DNA of 64,000 nucleotides from Stackebrandtia nassauensis DSM 44728 (GCF_000024545.1 NC_013947.1:5394001-5458000), one strand, 5' to 3'. Shown: positions 8,598 through 16,753, numbered from the stretch's first letter. The notes: a model not told the origin generated them from the sequence alone. A program made the numbers and translations.

Positions 8598-9863
8598 CTA
8601 CTTGCTCTGGTAACAGCCCGCGTCCGGCTTGTCCCCCACGGGGTTGCCGTCCAGGTCTTCGTCGTATCCCGCCGGTTCGCCCAGTCCGATCGCCGGGCTG
8701 CCCTCGGTGAGGTGCAGGTCGGTGTCGCTGGTGAACTTCGGGTCGTCCTTGACGGACTTGTCGCCGAGCTCGAACTGGTGGTCCTTGCCGGAGTAGACGC
8801 CGTTGTTCTCGTCGGCGCCCTCGCCGTCCTCGAAGCCGGTGTTGCCGGTGACCTTGATGATGTTGTTGCGCAGCTTCAGGATGTCCGGGGAGCAGCCGTC
8901 GTGGCAGACCCAGCCCGCCGTGTCGCCCGTGGTCAGGTTGACGGAGTTGTTGACCGCGACGGTGCCCTTGACCGGGCCGATCGGGACGCCTTCGCCACGG
9001 GTGACCAGGAAGGCGCCGGTCTTCTGGGTGGAGGTCACCGAGTTGTAGGCGAAGACGTTGTCGTCGGCGGTTCCGCCGGGGTCGTGGCCCAGTTCGGTGA
9101 AGGTCTCGTTGTCGGCGGTCACGTTGTGGGAGATGACGTTGCGGTCGCCGTTGAAGATCTCGACCGCCGCGCCGTCGTAGCCGTAGTCGTGGCTTTCGGC
9201 GAAGCTGCCGGTGATCGTGTTGCCGGAGATGGTGTTGTCGTCGCCGTTGAGGAGTACCCCGAAGGCACCGGAGTCGTTGTCGCCGCCCGGGTCGTTGACG
9301 CTCATCTTGTCGTTGTCGACAAGCTTGGAGCCGGTGACCTTGTTCCCCTTTGACTTGTCAACTATGGAGACACCGACGACGTTCTTGTCGGACTGGACAT
9401 TGCGGACCTCGTTCTGGCTGCCCCGCAGTTCGATTCCGGCCCAGGAGCAGTCGGTGGCGCGGATGTCCTCAATGACCTGGTTGTCGCCGTCGACCTCGAC
9501 GCAGTTGTCGGCGGCGGTGAACACCGGGGCGTCACCCTCGCCGTAGGCACCCACCGTGACGGGGGCGGCCTTGGTGCCGTCGTCGTCGAGTCTCAGGGTG
9601 CCTTCCCAGGTGGAGCCGCGTTTGAACAGGACGGAGTCGCCGGGTTTGAAGTCGAAGTCGTTGACCTTGTCCAGTGACTTCCACGCCGTGCCCGTCTTCT
9701 TGCCGGAGGCCGAGTCGGCGCCACTACTGTCTACATAGTATGTAGTGCCCTCGGTGTCGTCGGCGGATGCCGGGATCATCGCCACGGTGCCCGCGACGAC
9801 GGCGCCCACAGCCGCGACGGCCAGCACGGCGAGTCGCACCCGCGCGGTTCGCATTTCGGTCAT
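8598..9863 (-). CDS. Secreted right-handed parallel beta-helix protein
   Basis: Extracellular protein of about 421 residues. A signal peptide (VRLAVLAVAAVGAVVAGTVAMIPASADD) precedes TTYYVDSSGADSASGKKTGTAWKSLDKVNDF, the usual entry of beta-helix polysaccharide lyases and carbohydrate-acting proteins. The body repeats N-x-(I/V)-x-x-N patterns (NTISGNTITGSF, NVISHNVTADNETF, NVFAYNSVTS), the coil signature of the pectate-lyase fold. A Cys pair near WVCHDGCSP may form a disulphide. Start uncertain: ATG 9863 chosen to begin the signal peptide; ATG 9878 and 9926 are in frame. It stands alone between two terminators. Likely a carbohydrate-active or surface protein; the catalytic class cannot be stated. 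Confidence 0.85.
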   Translation of the reverse strand: MTEMRTARVRLAVLAVAAVGAVVAGTVAMIPASADDTEGTTYYVDSSGADSASGKKTGTAWKSLDKVNDFDFKPGDSVLFKRGSTWEGTLRLDDDGTKAAPVTVGAYGEGDAPVFTAADNCVEVDGDNQVIEDIRATDCSWAGIELRGSQNEVRNVQSDKNVVGVSIVDKSKGNKVTGSKLVDNDKMSVNDPGGDNDSGAFGVLLNGDDNTISGNTITGSFAESHDYGYDGAAVEIFNGDRNVISHNVTADNETFTELGHDPGGTADDNVFAYNSVTSTQKTGAFLVTRGEGVPIGPVKGTVAVNNSVNLTTGDTAGWVCHDGCSPDILKLRNNIIKVTGNTGFEDGEGADENNGVYSGKDHQFELGDKSVKDDPKFTSDTDLHLTEGSPAIGLGEPAGYDEDLDGNPVGDKPDAGCYQSK

Positions 9864-9952
9864 TTCGTTCCGATCCATTGGGGGACAGAGACTCTGGAGC
9901 ATTCCGCACCCGGCCATAAAATGCATACGGGTTATGTCTCATTCGGAACAAA

Positions 9953-9980
9953 ACGGGAGCCGGTCCCCACCGGCTCCCGT
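9953..9980 (-). terminator. Rho-independent terminator after the toroid-like gene
   Basis: Perfect 12-bp stem (ACGGGAGCCGGT) with a four-base loop, followed on the minus strand by TTTTGTTCC. It lies about 120 bases past the stop of the gene at 10101-10991 and before the beta-helix gene, whose promoter must lie in the remaining 100 bases. Confidence 0.8.
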
Positions 9981-10100
9981 ACACGACGGGGAGGAGAGAT
10001 ACTCCCGACGATGATGTCGCCCCGTAAGTGTGACTCAGGGCGTCTAGGTATGGGCTAGTTGTGGAAACTAGCGGCCGAACAGCTGACCGTTGGGGCCACC

Positions 10101-10991
10101 TCAGACCCCGTCCACCCGGCCGTACGCGCGCAGGGTCTTCAGCGTCGACAACGTCAGCCAGCCACCCCATTCGGTGGCCACCACGGGGGTCCACATCAGG
10201 AAGTTGGGCGCCCAGCTGCCGTCGTCCTGCTGCCGGTCCACGAGCACGTCCAGGTGCCGGTCCACATCCGCCTGGCGGAACAGCCGCCGCGCCATGGCAT
10301 CGGGACGGGGCGCGAAGTCCAGCGGTGAGTGCACGTGCCCCTCCGCGTCCGGGTCCAGCGCGACGGTCGCCAACAGCGCGTCGGCGAGCCGGTCGAACTC
10401 CGCCTCGGCCCGCTGTCGGTCGGCGGCCCGTTCCAGGAACGCCAGGGTCGCCAGCGCGTCGTAGGCGCTGATGTCGTCCAGTTCCGCGATCGTGCGCCAG
10501 CAGAACTCGGTCGCCCGCGCCAGCCACGGGTGCTCGACCCCGTGTTCGCCCAGCAGTCCGGCGATCGGTCCGGTGGGGTTGATCGCCGAGATCGCCCGCC
10601 CGTCCGGTCCCTGGTCGGGCTGCCACCACGGCGCCCGCGGCGTGTCCGTCACGCTGGGCAGCACGAACGGCACCCCGCCGTCGTCACCACTGTTGGCGGC
10701 CAGCCAATCCCCCAGCCGGGCCACCATCGCGTCGTCGAAACCGCCGACCTCGTCGAGAATCCACAGCGCCAGTTCGGCGGGCTGCGGCTGGCTCCCGTCA
10801 CCACGCAGGTCCGGCTCCAGGGCGTGCCCGAAACCACCGTCCGGGTTCTGATAGCCGCGCAACACGTGCAGCACCGGCTCACGCGGCCCGTCGCCGAACA
10901 CGACGTCGAAGCGCCGCCGTTCCAGGAGCCGGGCGTTGAGTGACAGATACCGTCGCGCGGCGGCGAAGCCGTTCTGGTCCAGAGTCCTCAT
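10101..10991 (-). CDS. Prenyltransferase/squalene-cyclase-like alpha-toroid protein
   Basis: Cytoplasmic protein of about 296 residues with no signal peptide. The repeats that recall the alpha/alpha toroid of terpene cyclases and prenyltransferases are visible: LRGYQNPDGGFGHALEPDL (about residue 45) and VDRQQDDGSWAPNFLMWTPV (about residue 255). These are QW-like motifs (Q-x-x-D-G-G/S-W/F). No DxDD cyclase motif is seen, so a cyclase activity is not supported. ATG 10991 chosen; an in-frame GTG is at 11000. It is 22 bases downstream of the GNAT gene and could be its operon partner. Function unknown. Confidence 0.75.
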   Translation of the reverse strand: MRTLDQNGFAAARRYLSLNARLLERRRFDVVFGDGPREPVLHVLRGYQNPDGGFGHALEPDLRGDGSQPQPAELALWILDEVGGFDDAMVARLGDWLAANSGDDGGVPFVLPSVTDTPRAPWWQPDQGPDGRAISAINPTGPIAGLLGEHGVEHPWLARATEFCWRTIAELDDISAYDALATLAFLERAADRQRAEAEFDRLADALLATVALDPDAEGHVHSPLDFAPRPDAMARRLFRQADVDRHLDVLVDRQQDDGSWAPNFLMWTPVVATEWGGWLTLSTLKTLRAYGRVDGV

Positions 10992-11012
10992 CGCCGACAC
11001 GTTAGTACCCGG

Positions 11013-11756
11013 CTACGACAGCCCGGCGGCGTTCGGCGTCGACCGCGGCAACCGCTCCACTGGAGTCGCGGCCGGATCCAGCAGCCCGATGCCCCGGTCG
11101 TCGGCACAGGCGGCCAGCAGCGCCGTGGTGGCCGCGTCGTCGGCCACTTCGCCCTCACACTCCCGCAGGTAGTCCTCCAGGAACCCCCGCACCGGCGCCG
11201 AGGGCACCCGATCCGCCCCGGGCTCCCGGAACTCGTCGTCGAGGTACAGCGTGATCAGCAGCATCCCGTAGCCGCGCTGCGCGCCCTCGCCCAGCGCGGG
11301 CTGGAAGTACGGCAGGTCCAGCACCCGCGCGCCACGGCGGACGTAGAAGTCGAACCGGCGACGCGGATCACCCCACGCCGCCTCCCCCGCCTCGGTCGCC
11401 GGGTGCTCGACCTCGGCCAGCAACACCAGCGGCCGGTACCGCGCCACCCACCGCTGCCGGGCCGCGTCCAGCAACCGGCCGCCGACGCCACCGGCCCTGC
11501 GGCGGCCGTCGACGGCCAGGTATGTCAGCAACTGGACCCGATGGTCCGCGTCCCATTCGCCGATCGCGGTCCCCAGGCGGTGACCGTCCTCGGCCAGCGC
11601 CACCAGGACGCTGGTGGTGCCCGCCGCGATCCCCTCGGCGATGACCTCGGCGGGCTCCAGTTCGTGGGCGGGGAAGTTCGGGGCCAGCATGTCGCGGTAG
11701 ACCGCGTCGAAGTCCGGCCCCGGCTCCCCCAACTCGATGATGCGCGAAATCGTCAC
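11013..11756 (-). CDS. GNAT family N-acetyltransferase
   Basis: A 247-residue protein with GTG start. The acetyl-CoA binding region reads YLAVDGRRRAGGVGGRLLDAAR (R-x-x-G-x-G/A loop, about residues 80-100), preceded by the strand TSVLVALAEDGHRLGTAIGEW. A segment with FDFYVRRGARVLDLPYFQP is common in actinobacterial GNATs acting on small molecules. The C-terminal 70 residues are an extension beyond the core fold. Upstream of, and possibly co-transcribed with, the toroid-like gene. Acceptor substrate unknown. Confidence 0.85.
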   Translation of the reverse strand: MTISRIIELGEPGPDFDAVYRDMLAPNFPAHELEPAEVIAEGIAAGTTSVLVALAEDGHRLGTAIGEWDADHRVQLLTYLAVDGRRRAGGVGGRLLDAARQRWVARYRPLVLLAEVEHPATEAGEAAWGDPRRRFDFYVRRGARVLDLPYFQPALGEGAQRGYGMLLITLYLDDEFREPGADRVPSAPVRGFLEDYLRECEGEVADDAATTALLAACADDRGIGLLDPAATPVERLPRSTPNAAGLS

Positions 11757-11802
11757 CGGGACATCGTCGCACCCTCGGCCGGGTTTCCCGGCGGATCGGT
11801 GC

Positions 11803-12315
11803 TCAGTCGCCTTCGCCGGTGATGACGTCGGCCAGCCCGGCCAGGACGTCGCCGTCGTCGACGAACTGCCGGGTCACGGACAGGTGGATGTGCCACAGGT
11901 GCGAGTCGTCGCGGGAGTCGGTCTCGCGGGCGTACAGGTCGTAGGCCTTGGCGTCGCCGTTGAAGTTGCCGATGATCTCCCGGATGACCGGAGTGTCACC
12001 TTTGTACATCCGCTCGTCCCGCGCCTCGGCGGCGTCGACGACGCGCTTGGTGTACTTCTGGATCCGCTCGTAGTTTCCCGAGTGCGCCTCCGGGAAGGTC
12101 AGGTCCAGGGCGGCGGCCTTGTCGTCCGGTCCCTTCTTGTCGGCGGGCTTCTCCACCGAGTAGTCGCCGGAGTCGTTGGCCGCGCGCGTGTTGTGGTAGC
12201 CGGGCTTGTCCGCGTAGATGCCTCCAAGTTGGACGTCGTCTATCGCGGCCGCGCAGGTCTCCCACAGTTTCCACATCTCGTCGGTGATGTGTCCGGGGTC
12301 AGGGTTGTTCGCCAT
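11803..12315 (-). CDS. Small protein with HxH motif, possible M15-like peptidase fold
   Basis: A 170-residue protein with a good Shine-Dalgarno (AAAGGACG) before ATG 12315 and no signal peptide. I do not recognise the family. Two segments recall D-Ala-D-Ala carboxypeptidase/endolysin (M15-like) metal sites: GYHNTRAAND followed by AAALDLTF (His...Asp) and SHLWHIHLSV (H-x-x-H-x-H). These proteins occur in actinobacteria and their phages. It is quite acidic, and an AT-rich stretch unlike the rest of the window lies upstream. The metal site is inference from motif spacing only. Confidence 0.65.
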   Translation of the reverse strand: MANNPDPGHITDEMWKLWETCAAAIDDVQLGGIYADKPGYHNTRAANDSGDYSVEKPADKKGPDDKAAALDLTFPEAHSGNYERIQKYTKRVVDAAEARDERMYKGDTPVIREIIGNFNGDAKAYDLYARETDSRDDSHLWHIHLSVTRQFVDDGDVLAGLADVITGEGD

Positions 12316-12490
12316 GTTTTTCGTCCTTTCGCGATTCAGCTGTGCCGGTTGATCGGTAGGACAAGGAATCCCTCATGCTTATTCAAGCATAGCCATATAT
12401 TGTTGAATGGCGAATGAATCCACAGTGACATGACGCCCCAGACGCTCCACTGCGGACCGACGAAGGACGTTCCACGGTTCGCGACGAAAA
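12316..12490. other. Gap with AT-rich promoter-like region
   Basis: Non-coding stretch between the small HxH gene and the tRNA terminator. Around 12375-12420 the sequence is clearly AT-rich for this genome. ATTCAA (12381-12386) and TTGAAT (12403-12408) form an inverted repeat with 16 bases between, and TATATT lies between them. It probably holds the promoter and perhaps an operator for the gene ending at 11803. Confidence 0.4.
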
Positions 12491-12522
12491 CCGGCGCCGC
12501 CCGATTTCTCGGACGACACCGG
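12491..12522 (-). terminator. Terminator of tRNA-His
   Basis: Fourteen-pair stem (three G-U pairs) closed by a GAAA tetraloop and followed on the minus strand by TTTTCG. It begins seven bases past the encoded CCA of the tRNA. A strong rho-independent terminator. Confidence 0.8.
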
Positions 12523-12528
12523 CTCGAA

Positions 12529-12605
12529 TGGGGTGATCAACGGGGCTCGAACCCGCGACCTCCTGGACCACAACCAGGTGCTCTACCAGCTGAGCTATGA
12601 CCACC
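12529..12605 (-). tRNA. tRNA-His (anticodon GTG)
   Basis: Read on the minus strand the gene folds into a full cloverleaf. The acceptor GTGGTCA pairs with TGATCAC, the D loop contains AGCTCAGCTGGTAGAGC, the anticodon arm is CCTGG-TTGTGGT-CCAGG with anticodon GTG, and the T arm contains GGTTCGAGCC. The extra G at position -1 (12605), the hallmark of tRNA-His, pairs against discriminator C73, and CCA (12531-12529) is genome-encoded. A terminator follows directly. Confidence 0.97.
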
Positions 12606-12672
12606 ATGTTCGCTGACCTCGGTCAGCGACGCTCAATGATAAACGGCCCTTCGGGGCACCTCGCAACCGGGT

Positions 12673-13443
12673 TTAGCCCACGGCCTTCATACGCTCGAGA
12701 GCCAGATCGAAGGGCTCGGTGCCCAGCGCGATGCCCCGGCTGAACGGGTACTCCAGTTCGAAGACCGAGAACAGCAGCAGCACGACCATGGCGGCGGCGA
12801 TGACGACCACCACCACGTGTGCCAGGCGGCCGGGCACCCCGAACAGGAGCAGGATGCCGAAGATGAGCAGCGCCCCGGCGACCAGGACCAGCCACATGAC
12901 GCCGGTCAGGCCTTCGTCGTTGGCGTTGAGACGTTCGTTACGGGCCTGACTGAGGGAGGCGAGGGCCTCCTCGGCGCCCTGGCTGAGGCCGATGCTGGTC
13001 TCGTCCTTCTTGGGGATCCCGGCGTCGATCTCGGAGTACATCGCGTCGATGATCTTCCAGCCGCCGTCGTCGACGTCCTCGCGATCGGCCATTTTGGGCC
13101 ATTCGTCGTCGACGACCCAGTTGGCGTAGTCGAGGCACAGGTTCTGGAGGTTGCCCGACTGTTCCTTCGGCAGGTCCTTGGACGCCCAGTACACGTCCAC
13201 AAGGGCGTTGGACTCGTCGTAGGTGACCTCGCGGGCCTCGGAACGCTGTTCCCACACCGCGATCAGGACGAAGGCCAACACGATCGCGTACAGGACGCTG
13301 ATGATCTCGAAGACGCTGCCGGCGACCTCGTTGTAGCCCTCGCGGTCCTGGGGTGGTGAGAACCGTTGCTGGAGCATCACGACGCCACCGGCGAGGATGC
13401 TGGCTCCGACGACGATGAGCAGGCCCAATAGCAACGGATTCAT
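12673..13443 (-). CDS. DUF4239 (bestrophin-like) membrane protein
   Basis: A 256-residue integral membrane protein with GGAGG six bases before ATG 13443. Two N-terminal TM segments (LLGLLIVVGASILAGGVVML and FEIISVLYAIVLAFVLIAVWEQ), a soluble helical middle of about 110 residues (YANWVVDDEWPKM, ASLSQARNERL), and two C-terminal TMs (GVMWLVLVAGALLIFGILLLFG, LAHVVVVVIAAAMVVLLLFSVFELEYPFSRG). The arrangement and the closing ELEYPFSRG match DUF4239, distantly related to bestrophin anion channels. Transport function is not proven for the family. Divergent from the next gene. Confidence 0.85.
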   Translation of the reverse strand: MNPLLLGLLIVVGASILAGGVVMLQQRFSPPQDREGYNEVAGSVFEIISVLYAIVLAFVLIAVWEQRSEAREVTYDESNALVDVYWASKDLPKEQSGNLQNLCLDYANWVVDDEWPKMADREDVDDGGWKIIDAMYSEIDAGIPKKDETSIGLSQGAEEALASLSQARNERLNANDEGLTGVMWLVLVAGALLIFGILLLFGVPGRLAHVVVVVIAAAMVVLLLFSVFELEYPFSRGIALGTEPFDLALERMKAVG

Positions 13444-13496
13444 AATGCCTCCACGGGATGTCAGTGATTGGTCGCGTACGCGACGTGTAGTAGTTT

Positions 13497-14624
13497 ATGG
13501 GCCCTATGGCTTCGAAACGGGTTTTGTGCGCGTGGGCGTGTGGCGTGGCGCTGACGGTTGTGGCGGCGGTGGTTCTCGGTGTCGCCGCGCCGGGAAACAC
13601 GGCCGCGCCTTCGTGTTCCGACGCGGCGTACCTGACCTGGAGCGAGACCGAGAACGGCCGCCACACTCTGTCCATCATCGACTTCGAGACGAAGCGGCGC
13701 ACCGACGTGGCCACGCTTGACTTCCATGTCAACGCGATCGGGTACTCGGCGGCGGACAAACGGTTGTACGGCCTGTCGCGGTCGCGCGACGGCGGGATCT
13801 TCCCCGACGCGCCGCACCTGATCTCGATCGACTCCGGCGGCGCGGTGAAGGACTGGGGTCCGTTGCGGGCCGGGGACTTCGCCGACGACGGGCTCGGCGG
13901 CGCCTACGCGGGCACCGTCCACAAGGGCAAGCTGCTGGTGCTGTCGGGCACCCGGCTGACCTCGATCGACATCGGCGAGGACCGCGGCCGGATCACCGAT
14001 CAGGTGACCCTGGCGGAACCGTTGGTGAGTCTGAACATCGGCGACGTCACCGGCGCTCCCGGCAGCGGGTTGCTGCACGGCTTGAGCACCGAGGACGGCG
14101 CGGTGGTGTCGATCGACCCGGATTCCGGCGCGGTCGAACGCACCGCGGTCACCGGGATTCCGGCCCGGTCACTGGCCGGGGCGATCTTCGCCGGACCGGA
14201 CCGGCGGCTGCACGCCGTGGTCAACGGCGTCGAGGGCCGGGCGGTCATGTACCGGATGCCGGTGCCGGACAAGGACTCCGGGCCGCTCGAAGCCGAGGCC
14301 GAGGCGGACTGGCCCGCGTTGACCTCCGCCGACGCCGCGTTCTGCGTCGCGCCGGTGTCGCATCCGCAGCCCGGTCCGTCCCAGCAGCCGAGTCCGGCCG
14401 CGCCCAGTCCGGCCTCGCCGTCGCCGCAGGTGTCGTCACCGGCGGCGAAACCGCCGCCGCGTCCCCGGCCGTCGCGCGACCACGGCCGTCCGCCGGGCAC
14501 GCACGCCGCCGCCGAGGAGTCCGAGACCGAGGACCCGCGCCGCTGGATCGCCGTCGGCGCGGTGGTCATCGGCATGGCCGGGGCCGCGGGGGTCAAGGCC
14601 TCGGCCAGCCGCAAGTCCAAGTAA
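13497..14624 (+). CDS. Exported, C-terminally anchored beta-propeller-like protein (DUF6923-like)
   Basis: About 375 residues (ATG 13497, or ATG 13506). A signal peptide or signal anchor (VLCAWACGVALTVVAAVVLGVAAPGNTAAPSC) leads into about 270 residues with repeated strand patterns (DAAYLTWSETENGRHTLSIIDFET, NAIGYSAADKRLYGLSR, HLISIDSGGAVKDWGPL, LLVLSGTRLTSIDIGE) typical of a YncE/DUF6923-type propeller. Then comes a Pro/Ser/Ala-rich linker (PQPGPSQQPSPAAPSPASPSPQ) and a final TM helix IAVGAVVIGMAGAAGVKAS with a basic tail. This is the layout of a wall-spanning, membrane-anchored surface protein. No SD is visible upstream; it may be leaderless. The 3' end overlaps the convergent transporter frame by 189 bases. 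Confidence 0.8.
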   Translation: MGPMASKRVLCAWACGVALTVVAAVVLGVAAPGNTAAPSCSDAAYLTWSETENGRHTLSIIDFETKRRTDVATLDFHVNAIGYSAADKRLYGLSRSRDGGIFPDAPHLISIDSGGAVKDWGPLRAGDFADDGLGGAYAGTVHKGKLLVLSGTRLTSIDIGEDRGRITDQVTLAEPLVSLNIGDVTGAPGSGLLHGLSTEDGAVVSIDPDSGAVERTAVTGIPARSLAGAIFAGPDRRLHAVVNGVEGRAVMYRMPVPDKDSGPLEAEAEADWPALTSADAAFCVAPVSHPQPGPSQQPSPAAPSPASPSPQVSSPAAKPPPRPRPSRDHGRPPGTHAAAEESETEDPRRWIAVGAVVIGMAGAAGVKASASRKSK

Positions 14625-15917
14625 CGCCGCGCGTCCCAGTTCCTCGGTGGGCACCCGGTAGGTCTCGCGGCTGGACAGCACCGCGACCACGTTGACGGCG
14701 CACAGTCCGGCCACCAGCAGCGAGGGCAGCAGCCAGCCACCGGCGCCGGGACCGGCGATGCCGTCGGCGATCGTGGGCATGAACGCCGAGATCGCGAACC
14801 CGAACTGGGTGCCGATCGCCATGCCCGACAGCCGCACCTTGGCGGTGAACATCTCGCCGTAGAACGACGGCCAGATCCCGTTGGCGGCGCTGTAGACGAC
14901 GCCGAACATGAGGATCCCGACGGCGAACACCAGCGCGAGGTTGCCGATCGAGATCGCCCACAGGTAGGCGAACATCAACAGCGCGCTGCCGACCGAGCCG
15001 ACGAGCATCACCGGTTTGCGGCCGACGCGGTCGGAGATCGTGGCCCACAGCGGGATCGCGGCCAGGGCGACGACGTTGGCGATGACGCCGACCCACAGCA
15101 TGGCGCCGCGGTCGAGTGCGACGGTGTTGACGGCGTAGCTGAGCGCGTAGACGGTGAAGATGGTGCTGACCGAGGCGACCAGCGCGGCGGCGATGACCCG
15201 CAGCACGTCGGCCCAGTGGTGGCGCAGCAGCACCGCCAGCGGCAGTTTGGGGACCTCGTCGCGCACCGCCGCGAAGACGGGGGTCTCGTCGAGTCGGCGG
15301 CGGATCACCAGTCCGGCGACCACGACGACGGCGCTGAGCCAGAACGGGATCCGCCAGCCCCAGGCCAGCAGCTGGTCCTCGGGCAGGGCGGCGATGGGCA
15401 GGAACGCGGCGGTGGCGAGGATCTGGCCCGCCTGGGTGCCGCTGAGGGTGAAGCTGGTGTAGAAGGCGCGGCGGTGGGACGGGGAGTGTTCGAGGCTCAT
15501 CGAGTTGGCCCCGGCCTGTTCGCCGGCGGCCGACAGTCCCTGCGCCAGCCGCAGCGTGACCAGCAGGATCGGTGCGGCGACGCCGATGTCGGCGTAGGTG
15601 GGCAGGCAGCCGACCAGGAACGTCGACACTCCCATGAGGATGATCGTGAAGACGAGGACCTTCTTGCGGCCGGACTTGTCGCCGACGTGGCCGAGGAAGA
15701 AGGCACCGACGGGGCGGGCGACGTAGCCGACGCCGAAGGTGGCCAGCGCCAGCAGCGTCCCGGTCGCCGGGTCGGATTCGGGGAAGAAGATCTTCCCGAA
15801 CACCAGGGCGGCGGCGGTGCCGTAGATGAAGAAGTCGTAGTACTCGAGGGCGCTGCCGATCCAGGCGGCCAAGGCTGCCTTTCTCGGTTTGCCTTGCGTG
15901 ACAGGGGGAAGGGTCAC
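14436..15917 (-). CDS. MFS metabolite:H+ symporter (shikimate/quinate-type MHS family)
   Basis: Twelve-TM importer of the MHS branch of the major facilitator superfamily. Markers: SALEYYDFFIYGTAAALVFGKIFF (TM1 region), GHVGDKSGRKKVLV (loop 2-3), RLAQGLSAAGEQAGANSMSLEH (TM4-5; E-x-x-G) and ISDRVGRKPVML (loop 8-9). The MHS family includes ShiA and aromatic acid or quinate/shikimate carriers. Start taken as GTG 15917, with AGGTGA upstream; GTG 15926 is also in frame. Regulated by the adjacent TetR through an operator at 15945-15962, shared with the shikimate dehydrogenase promoter. Beyond VPTEELG (about residue 429) the frame continues for 60-odd residues antisense to the neighbouring gene in low-complexity sequence, so the true C-terminus is doubtful. 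Confidence 0.85.
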   Translation of the reverse strand: MTLPPVTQGKPRKAALAAWIGSALEYYDFFIYGTAAALVFGKIFFPESDPATGTLLALATFGVGYVARPVGAFFLGHVGDKSGRKKVLVFTIILMGVSTFLVGCLPTYADIGVAAPILLVTLRLAQGLSAAGEQAGANSMSLEHSPSHRRAFYTSFTLSGTQAGQILATAAFLPIAALPEDQLLAWGWRIPFWLSAVVVVAGLVIRRRLDETPVFAAVRDEVPKLPLAVLLRHHWADVLRVIAAALVASVSTIFTVYALSYAVNTVALDRGAMLWVGVIANVVALAAIPLWATISDRVGRKPVMLVGSVGSALLMFAYLWAISIGNLALVFAVGILMFGVVYSAANGIWPSFYGEMFTAKVRLSGMAIGTQFGFAISAFMPTIADGIAGPGAGGWLLPSLLVAGLCAVNVVAVLSSRETYRVPTEELGRAALLGLAAGRGLDPRGPGHADDHRADGDPAARVLGLGLLGGGVRARRTAVVARRPGTRRRFRRR

Positions 15918-15944
15918 GGGAATCACCTGGCATCAGTTATGAAC

Positions 15945-15962
15945 TAACTAGCTAGTACATTA
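15945..15962. promoter_or_regulatory. TetR operator copy 1 (MHS transporter promoter)
   Basis: The 18-mer TAACTAGCTAGTACATTA lies between the TetR stop and the transporter start. Sixteen of 18 bases match the copy at 16736-16753 in the promoter of the shikimate dehydrogenase operon. The core ACTAGCTAGT is a perfect palindrome. TetR-family binding is inferred from position and duplication. Confidence 0.7.
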
Positions 15963-15964
15963 CA

Positions 15965-16666
15965 TTAACGTGACGTATCCCACTGAGTCAAGCCAGCCGG
16001 ACGGGGCCCTAAGTCCCCGGTCAGATAGGCGACCACCATGTCGCCGAGCATGGTGCGGTGGTGCTCGCGCCGCGAGGTGTCGAGCATGTCCCGGTCGAAG
16101 ATGGCGCGGAAGGTGTGCCGGTTCGCGATCCGGAAGAAGCAGAAGGCGCTGATGGCCATGTGGACGTCCAGGGCGTCGACGTCGTCGCGGAAGCTGCCCG
16201 CCGCCCGGCCCCGCTGGAGGATCCGGGTCAGCACGTCCAGCGCCGGATTGGCGAGGCTGGGCAGCACCGTGGAGGTGGCGATGTGTTCGGCGCGGTGGAT
16301 GTTCTCGATGCTGACCAGCCGGATGAAGTCGGGGTGCGACTCGTGGTGGTCGAAGGTCAGCTCGGCGAGCCGGCGCACGGCCTCGGCGGGGTCGAGGTGG
16401 TCGACGTCCAGTTCGCTCTCCAGCGCCCGGATCCCGGCGTAGGCCCGTTCCAGCACCGCCAGGTAGAGCTGCTTCTTGCCGCCGAAGTAGTAGTAGAGCA
16501 TCCGCTTGGTGGTGCGGGTCTTCGCGGCGATCTCGTCGACCCGGGCCCCGGCGAAGCCGTTGTCGGCGAACTCCCTTGTGGCCACGTCCAGGATCTCGGC
16601 CCGGGTGCGCTCGGCGTCGCGCTGTTTCTCCGGCTCGTCGTCGGCGGGACGTGGCTTCGCGGGCAC
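15965..16666 (-). CDS. TetR family regulator of the shikimate/quinate module
   Basis: A 233-residue regulator with GTG start. The HTH reads TRAEILDVATREFADNGFAGARVDEIAAKTRTTKRMLYYYFGGKKQLYLAVLERAY (residues 20-75). The C-domain (FIRLVSIENIHRAEHIATS, ALDVHMAISAFCFFRIANRHTFRAIFDRDM) matches TetR proteins that sit beside aromatic or quinate/shikimate catabolic genes. It lies between the MHS transporter (same strand) and the divergent shikimate dehydrogenase. Near-identical 18-bp operators flank it, so it probably represses both transcripts and is released by a pathway intermediate such as shikimate or protocatechuate (inferred). Confidence 0.88.
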   Translation of the reverse strand: MPAKPRPADDEPEKQRDAERTRAEILDVATREFADNGFAGARVDEIAAKTRTTKRMLYYYFGGKKQLYLAVLERAYAGIRALESELDVDHLDPAEAVRRLAELTFDHHESHPDFIRLVSIENIHRAEHIATSTVLPSLANPALDVLTRILQRGRAAGSFRDDVDALDVHMAISAFCFFRIANRHTFRAIFDRDMLDTSRREHHRTMLGDMVVAYLTGDLGPRPAGLTQWDTSR

Positions 16667-16735
16667 CTGGACACCCTACTCCAGCTGGCGGGGACGCACG
16701 GCTTCCCAAACGGGGCCCGAGGTCCTATTATTAAT

Positions 16736-16753
16736 TAACTAGTTCGTACATTA
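16736..16753. promoter_or_regulatory. TetR operator copy 2 (shikimate dehydrogenase operon promoter)
   Basis: The 18-mer TAACTAGTTCGTACATTA lies in the divergent TetR/shikimate dehydrogenase promoter region, 20 bases before the GTG at 16773. AACTAGTT is palindromic. It differs from copy 1 at two positions. It is well placed to control both the dehydrogenase operon and the TetR gene itself. Confidence 0.7.

Noticed and set aside
10101-10991. Terpene cyclase activity for the toroid-like protein.
   Set aside because: QW-like repeats occur but there is no DxDD or DDxxD motif and no isoprenoid genes adjoin it.
11803-12605. An integrated genomic island at tRNA-His.
   Set aside because: No integrase gene, no direct repeat of the tRNA 3' end found, and the neighbouring genes look like ordinary host genes.
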